Part shown: positions 60,204-64,000 of the stretch, in pieces
Numbering within the stretch: position 1 is the stretch's first letter
How the letters are laid out: each line of letters starts with the position of its first letter
Source of the DNA: an uncultured Blautia sp.
GTDB taxonomy: Bacteria; Bacillota; Clostridia; Lachnospirales; Lachnospiraceae
Reading direction: 5' to 3'
Length of the DNA stretch: 64,000 nt
Assembly (NCBI GenBank): GCA_937900135.1
Contig: CALCDJ010000077.1
Location: 62,001-126,000, forward strand
Notes under the pieces: generated by a model
What the model was told of the DNA's origin: nothing
What the model saw: the letters and a program-made list of their open reading frames with translations, nothing else
Database searches by the model: none
Program-made: the position numbers and the translations under genes

Positions 60204-60851
60204 TTGGAGACGAAAGGAATTTCCAGGGCAGTGATCAAAAGACTGCCAAGGTATTATCGTTATTTAGGGGAATTGCTGGAAGAACATGTAGAGCGGATTT
60301 CTTCCAACGATCTGAGTAAAAAAATGCGTGTTACTGCTTCCCAGATTCGTCAGGATTTGAATAACTTCGGCGGATTCGGGCAGCAGGGTTATGGATATAA
60401 TGTGAAGTATCTTTATACAGAGATCGGAAAAATTCTGGGGCTGGATACCCAGCATCCCATGATCATCTTAGGCGCCGGTAATCTGGGCCAGGCATTGGCA
60501 AATTACGTGGATTTTGAGAAACGGGGCTTTAAGCTGGTTGGAATCTTTGACGTGAATCCGGTTCTGGAAGGGATTGCTGTTCGCGGGATTGAGATTCAGA
60601 TGCTCAGTGAACTTCCTTTTTTCCTGAAAGAGCATTCTGTGGAGATTGCAATTCTGACCCTGCCGAAAAATAAGGCGAAGGAAATGGCCAATATTCTTGT
60701 GGAGAACGGAATCAAGGCCATCTGGAACTTTGCCCATATTGATCTGGATACCCCAGAGGATGTGATTGTAGAAAATGTTCATCTTTCCGAGAGTCTGATG
60801 ACATTGTCCTACAATTTAAGTCAGTATCGTCAGGAGCATATTGAGAAATAA
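60204..60851 (+). CDS. rex: Redox-sensing transcriptional repressor Rex
   Basis: A 215-residue repressor that senses the NADH/NAD+ ratio and controls fermentation and redox genes. The winged-helix N-terminus (AVIKRLPRYYRYLGELL, RVTASQIRQDLNNFGGFGQQGYGYNV) and the Rossmann NADH site (ILGAGNLGQALANY near residue 90) are typical, as is NVHLSESLMTLSYNL at the C-terminus. The start codon is TTG 60204, supported by GGAGGGG six bases upstream; no in-frame ATG keeps the DNA-binding domain complete. It follows a consensus promoter. Confidence 0.95.
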   Translation: METKGISRAVIKRLPRYYRYLGELLEEHVERISSNDLSKKMRVTASQIRQDLNNFGGFGQQGYGYNVKYLYTEIGKILGLDTQHPMIILGAGNLGQALANYVDFEKRGFKLVGIFDVNPVLEGIAVRGIEIQMLSELPFFLKEHSVEIAILTLPKNKAKEMANILVENGIKAIWNFAHIDLDTPEDVIVENVHLSESLMTLSYNLSQYRQEHIEK

Positions 60852-60946
60852 GGGATAGGCTGTTACCTGGCTTTCGGAGAGATCCGGAAGGCTCCTTTGG
60901 TGGCGGCCTTTTTCTTCGGAACGTGAGAGGATATGGAGGTGAAAAG

Positions 60947-62461
60947 ATGAAGGCAATTGTAACAGGAAATCAAATGAAGGCATTGGATCAGGAAACCATC
61001 CGACAGATGGGGGTTCCCTCCTGCGTTTTGATGGAACGGGCTGCGCTGGCGGTAGCAGCTCAGATGGAGAAGTATCAGAAAGAAAAGGAACGGATTCTTG
61101 TGGTATGCGGAAGCGGCAATAACGGCGGTGATGGAATCGCCCTTGCGAGACTTCTGTTTCTCAAAGGAATCCCGACAGGCTATTTTCTGGCCGGAAATAA
61201 AGAGCATATGACAGAGGAGACTGCGCGCCAGTACCAGATTGCGCAAAATTATGGTGTCCCAGAGGTGAATAACCCGAGATGGGATGAATATACTACTATA
61301 GTAGATGCCATATTCGGTGTAGGTTTATCCAGACCCATAGAAGGCAGGTATTATACCCTGATTCAGCAGATGAATGGGGCGGAAGCCTTTAAGGTAGCTG
61401 TGGATCTTCCCTCCGGTGTAGATGCGGATACAGGAAGAGAACTGGGAATCGCCTTCCGGGCAGACCTGACCGTGACCTTTGCTTTTCGCAAACGAGGGCT
61501 GTGCTTTTATCCGGGACGGATGTATGCAGGAAAAACCGTAGCAGCAGATATTGGAATCTACGAAACTCCGAAGATACCGGTGAGGATGTGGCATCTGGAA
61601 GAGAGGGACCTTATGCTTCTTCCAGAGCGTCTTGCCTATGGAAATAAAGGGACCTTCGGAAAGGTACTTCTGGTGGCCGGGTCAGAGGGCATGTGCGGCG
61701 CTGCCTTTTTAAGCGCTGCTTCTGCCTTTGCTACAGGGGCGGGAATGGTGAAGATTCAGACCGTGGAAGAGAATCGGATTCCGCTCCAGACCCTGCTGCC
61801 GGAAGCCATGGTGACCTGTGTTTTTGAGGATGAAGCCAATCAGAAGGAACTGGACTGGTGTGATGTGGTGGTCATTGGCCCCGGACTGGGGGTATCCGGA
61901 AAAAGCCGGGAGCGTGTCCAGTGGTTTTTAAGCAGAGCCAGTGAGCAGGGAAAACCGGTGATCCTTGATGCAGATGGTCTGAACCTGTTATCCGAGCATC
62001 CTGTGTGGCGGAAATATCTTAACGAACAGGTTATTGTGACGCCCCATCTGGGAGAAATGAGTCGCCTGTGTGGAAAGAGTATAGGCGCGATTCAGGATAA
62101 AATGGCGGAAACTGCCGCTTCCTTTTCCAGAGAGACCGGTGCGGTCTGCGTGTTGAAGGATGCCTGTACCGTTGTAACAGATCAGAAGGGAAATACATAT
62201 TTAAATATGTCCGGAAACCCGGGAATGGCCACAGCCGGCAGCGGAGATGTGCTCACGGGAATCCTTTCGGCAGTGCTTTGTATGTACCTGTGCTGTCGGG
62301 AGCAGGAGCCGGATAATGGAAAAAAGGCAGCCCTTGGGGTTTATCTTCATGGACGAAGCGGAGATCTTGCCGCTGAGAAATACGGAATGCATACCATGAC
62401 GGCCAGAGACATTGTGCGGATGCTTTCAAAGGCCATAACAAGAAAAGAGGAGACATTATGA
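60947..62461 (+). CDS. nnrDE: Bifunctional NAD(P)HX epimerase/dehydratase
   Basis: A 504-residue enzyme repairing hydrated NAD(P)H. The N-terminal YjeF_N epimerase (about 1-210) shows GNQMKALDQETIRQMG, CGSGNNGGDGIALARLL and VDAIFGVGLSRPI. The C-terminal ADP-dependent dehydratase (about 225-500) shows GNKGTFGKVLLVAGSEGMCG, VIGPGLG, ILDADGLNLL, VTPHLGEMSRL and GNPGMATAGSGDVLTGI. ATG 60947 follows GGAGGTG; a longer frame from 60923 is rejected. The stop overlaps alr by four bases. The 95-base gap to rex contains an uncertain weak hairpin with TTTTTC near 60889-60916. Confidence 0.93.
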   Translation: MKAIVTGNQMKALDQETIRQMGVPSCVLMERAALAVAAQMEKYQKEKERILVVCGSGNNGGDGIALARLLFLKGIPTGYFLAGNKEHMTEETARQYQIAQNYGVPEVNNPRWDEYTTIVDAIFGVGLSRPIEGRYYTLIQQMNGAEAFKVAVDLPSGVDADTGRELGIAFRADLTVTFAFRKRGLCFYPGRMYAGKTVAADIGIYETPKIPVRMWHLEERDLMLLPERLAYGNKGTFGKVLLVAGSEGMCGAAFLSAASAFATGAGMVKIQTVEENRIPLQTLLPEAMVTCVFEDEANQKELDWCDVVVIGPGLGVSGKSRERVQWFLSRASEQGKPVILDADGLNLLSEHPVWRKYLNEQVIVTPHLGEMSRLCGKSIGAIQDKMAETAASFSRETGAVCVLKDACTVVTDQKGNTYLNMSGNPGMATAGSGDVLTGILSAVLCMYLCCREQEPDNGKKAALGVYLHGRSGDLAAEKYGMHTMTARDIVRMLSKAITRKEETL

Positions 62462-63612
62462 AAGAACACAGTCGTGTAAGAGCAGAGGTATCTCTCGATG
62501 CCGTTGCCCATAATTTTGCAGAAATGAGAAAACGCCTTGCAAAGGGGACGCAGATGGTGGCTGTGGTGAAGGCAGACGCCTATGGACACGGCGCAGCAGA
62601 GATTGCCGGTCTGATCCAGGACTATTCCTATATCTGGGGATTTGCCGTAGCTACCGCAGAGGAAGCTCTGAGCCTGAAAGCTTCCGGGGTGAAAAAGCCC
62701 ATCCTGATTCTGGGGCTTGTTTTTCCAGAGGAATATGAACATCTCATCCGTGAGGATATCCGACTGGCTGTCTGTGATCTTGCAACGGCCAGAGGCTTAA
62801 ATGAAGAGGCTCTTCGTCAGAAGAAACAGGCCTATGTTCATTTGGCTGTGGATACGGGAATGAATCGGATCGGTTATCGCGCAGACCGGGAATCTGTGCC
62901 GGAAGTTAAGCTCCTGGCTTCTCTTCCGGGGATTTGTCTGGAGGGAGTCTTTACACATTTTGCAAGAGCAGATGAAACAGATAAAAGTCCTGCCTACGTG
63001 CAGCTGGACCGGTATCTTCAATATATTCGTCTTCTGGAACAGGAAGGCATACATATTCCCCTTCATCATTGCTCCAACAGTGCGGGAATCTTAAGGCTTC
63101 CAGAGGCTCATCTTCATATGGTCAGGGCGGGAATTACGATTTATGGAATTTATCCTTCCATGGAAGTGGAACGGGAGGAAGTGAAGCTTTTGCCGGTGAT
63201 GGAACTGAAGAGCTGCGTTTCTTATGTAAAGACCGTGGGACCAGGAGAAGCCATCAGTTACGGGGGTACCTTTGTCACAGAGAGGGAGACAAAGGTGGCA
63301 ACCATTCCTGTGGGTTATGCAGACGGTTATCCCAGGATGCTTTCTAATAAGGGATATGTGCTGATTCATGGCAGAAAGGCCAGAATCCTGGGAAGGATCT
63401 GTATGGATCAGTTTATGGTGGATGTAACGGAAATTCCCCAGGTACATCCAGGAGATGAGGTGACACTGATTGGAAAAGATGGGGAGGAAGAGATTTTGGT
63501 GGAGGAACTGGGTGAGCTTTGCGGACGTTTTTCCTATGAGTTTATCTGTGGGATCAGTAAACGGGTTCCCAGGGTTTATCTCCATACATCATCAAAAACA
63601 GTTGGTGAGTAA
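62458..63612 (+). CDS. alr: Alanine racemase
   Basis: A 384-residue PLP enzyme making D-alanine for peptidoglycan. The PLP-binding Lys38 is in VVKADAYGHG, DTGMNRIGYRAD and FTHFARADETD are conserved, and the second catalytic base is Tyr in AISYGGTFV near residue 267. VGYADGYPRMLSNKG and GRICMDQFMVDVT complete the C-terminal domain. ATG 62458 overlaps the nnrDE stop, so the two are co-translated. Being followed by an ndoA-type toxin gene matches the Bacillus alr-ndoAI-ndoA neighbourhood, although no antitoxin gene is recognised in the 144-base gap. Confidence 0.95.
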   Translation: MKEHSRVRAEVSLDAVAHNFAEMRKRLAKGTQMVAVVKADAYGHGAAEIAGLIQDYSYIWGFAVATAEEALSLKASGVKKPILILGLVFPEEYEHLIREDIRLAVCDLATARGLNEEALRQKKQAYVHLAVDTGMNRIGYRADRESVPEVKLLASLPGICLEGVFTHFARADETDKSPAYVQLDRYLQYIRLLEQEGIHIPLHHCSNSAGILRLPEAHLHMVRAGITIYGIYPSMEVEREEVKLLPVMELKSCVSYVKTVGPGEAISYGGTFVTERETKVATIPVGYADGYPRMLSNKGYVLIHGRKARILGRICMDQFMVDVTEIPQVHPGDEVTLIGKDGEEEILVEELGELCGRFSYEFICGISKRVPRVYLHTSSKTVGE

Positions 63613-63756
63613 AAGGAAGACCCTTGTCTCAGGTGCTCGTTCCTAAAGGGGAACAGGAGAAAAGAAAGAAAATATACCACGCATGTATACACAGAGGAAA
63701 ACAGGAAACACTATTGGTAAATCGTGAAAATGTAACAGAATCGGAGTGTGAATTGT

Positions 63757-64000
63757 GTGGTTATAAAAAGAGGGGATATATTTTACGCAGATCTGCGGCC
63801 TGTAGTGGGAAGTGAACAGGGAGGAATCCGGCCGGTGCTGATCATACAGAACGATGTGGGAAACAGACACAGTCCCACGGTGATCTGCGCGGCCATAACT
63901 TCTAAGATGAACAAAGCGAAGCTTCCCACCCATATTGAGATTGATGCGGCGGATAGCGGGATTGAGAAGGATTCTGTGATCCTTCTGGAACAGCTGCGTA
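63757..64000 (+). CDS. ndoA: MazF/NdoA-type endoribonuclease toxin, N-terminal part (partial)
   Basis: The frame from GTG 63757 runs off the window end and encodes 81 residues beginning VVIKRGDIFYADLRPVVGSEQG (read in two parts: VVIKRGDIFYADL, then RPVVGSEQG). IRPVLIIQND, PTVICAAITSKM, AKLPTHIEID and DSVILLEQLR match Bacillus NdoA closely, so this is a PemK-fold mRNA interferase with its RNA-binding loop residues present. CGGAG lies 10 bases upstream of the GTG; another in-frame GTG at 63748 is possible. No antitoxin frame with a plausible start lies between alr and this gene. The 3' end is outside the window. Confidence 0.88.
   Translation, partial: MVIKRGDIFYADLRPVVGSEQGGIRPVLIIQNDVGNRHSPTVICAAITSKMNKAKLPTHIEIDAADSGIEKDSVILLEQLR

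Noticed and set aside
63624..63815. 63-codon frame between alr and the toxin gene as a possible antitoxin
   Set aside because: It starts at TTG without a ribosome site, and its C-terminal third is the toxin gene read in another frame; no MazE-like features.

Overview
The window looks like chromosome of an endospore-forming, anaerobic, low- to mid-GC Firmicute, most likely a Lachnospiraceae member (Clostridia). Supporting signs are an alpha/beta-type spore DNA-protecting protein (SASP), the sporulation membrane protein YlbJ, the redox repressor Rex, RecU, the HisZ/short HisG pair, a Re-citrate synthase-type gene followed by NADP-isocitrate dehydrogenase, AGGAGG-type ribosome sites, and several near-perfect sigma-A promoters. 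I saw no rRNA, tRNA, CRISPR array, phage or intact insertion sequence. The genus call is inference.

Layout. 1-1018: end of a glycine betaine/choline (OpuC-type) ABC transporter. 1148-10556: a ten-gene Mrp/Mbh-like cation/proton antiporter operon with four large antiporter-like subunits. 10575-19471: a signalling block with a membrane diguanylate cyclase facing an HD-GYP response regulator, a stand-alone Hpt protein, a frameshifted hybrid histidine kinase and a surface 5'-nucleotidase. 19557-26432: SASP, methylglyoxal synthase homologue, rsmD, coaD, a coiled-coil protein, ylbJ, a PepD-type peptidase, an M23 peptidase and a small alarmone synthetase. 26447-31744: HAD phosphatase, YgiQ-type radical SAM protein, unknown membrane protein, RluA-type pseudouridine synthase, signal peptidase I and RecU. 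31832-36797: histidine operon hisZ-G-D-B-IE, whose last gene carries an extra N-terminal HisA/HisF-like domain lacking its catalytic Asp. 36829-39152: VanW protein and patatin-like lipase.

39193-44559 is a decaying, AT-richer accessory stretch: an AraC regulator with an in-frame stop, a tiny peptide gene with its own promoter-like -10 and terminator, a truncated and frameshifted ABC ATPase next to an intact permease, a small membrane protein with the Na+-decarboxylase beta-subunit signature, and a secreted multidomain protein. 44659-63612 returns to core-like genes: C69 dipeptidase, esterase, sbcDC, an acyltransferase-kinase fusion, a 49-residue membrane peptide, a YcxB-like protein, an intracellular-type subtilisin, Re-citrate synthase and icd, an ABC-F ATPase, rex, nnrDE and alr. 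The window ends inside a mazF/ndoA-type toxin gene.

Together the genes cover osmotic and ion homeostasis, c-di-GMP and (p)ppGpp signalling, histidine and 2-oxoglutarate synthesis, cell-envelope maintenance and DNA repair. The most unusual items are the Mbh-ordered antiporter operon without hydrogenase genes, the HisF-like pseudo-domain on HisIE, the autonomous 27-codon unit at 40108, the acyltransferase-kinase fusion, and a perfect inverted repeat over the rex promoter. All functional calls are from reading translated sequence by eye; no database search was run.
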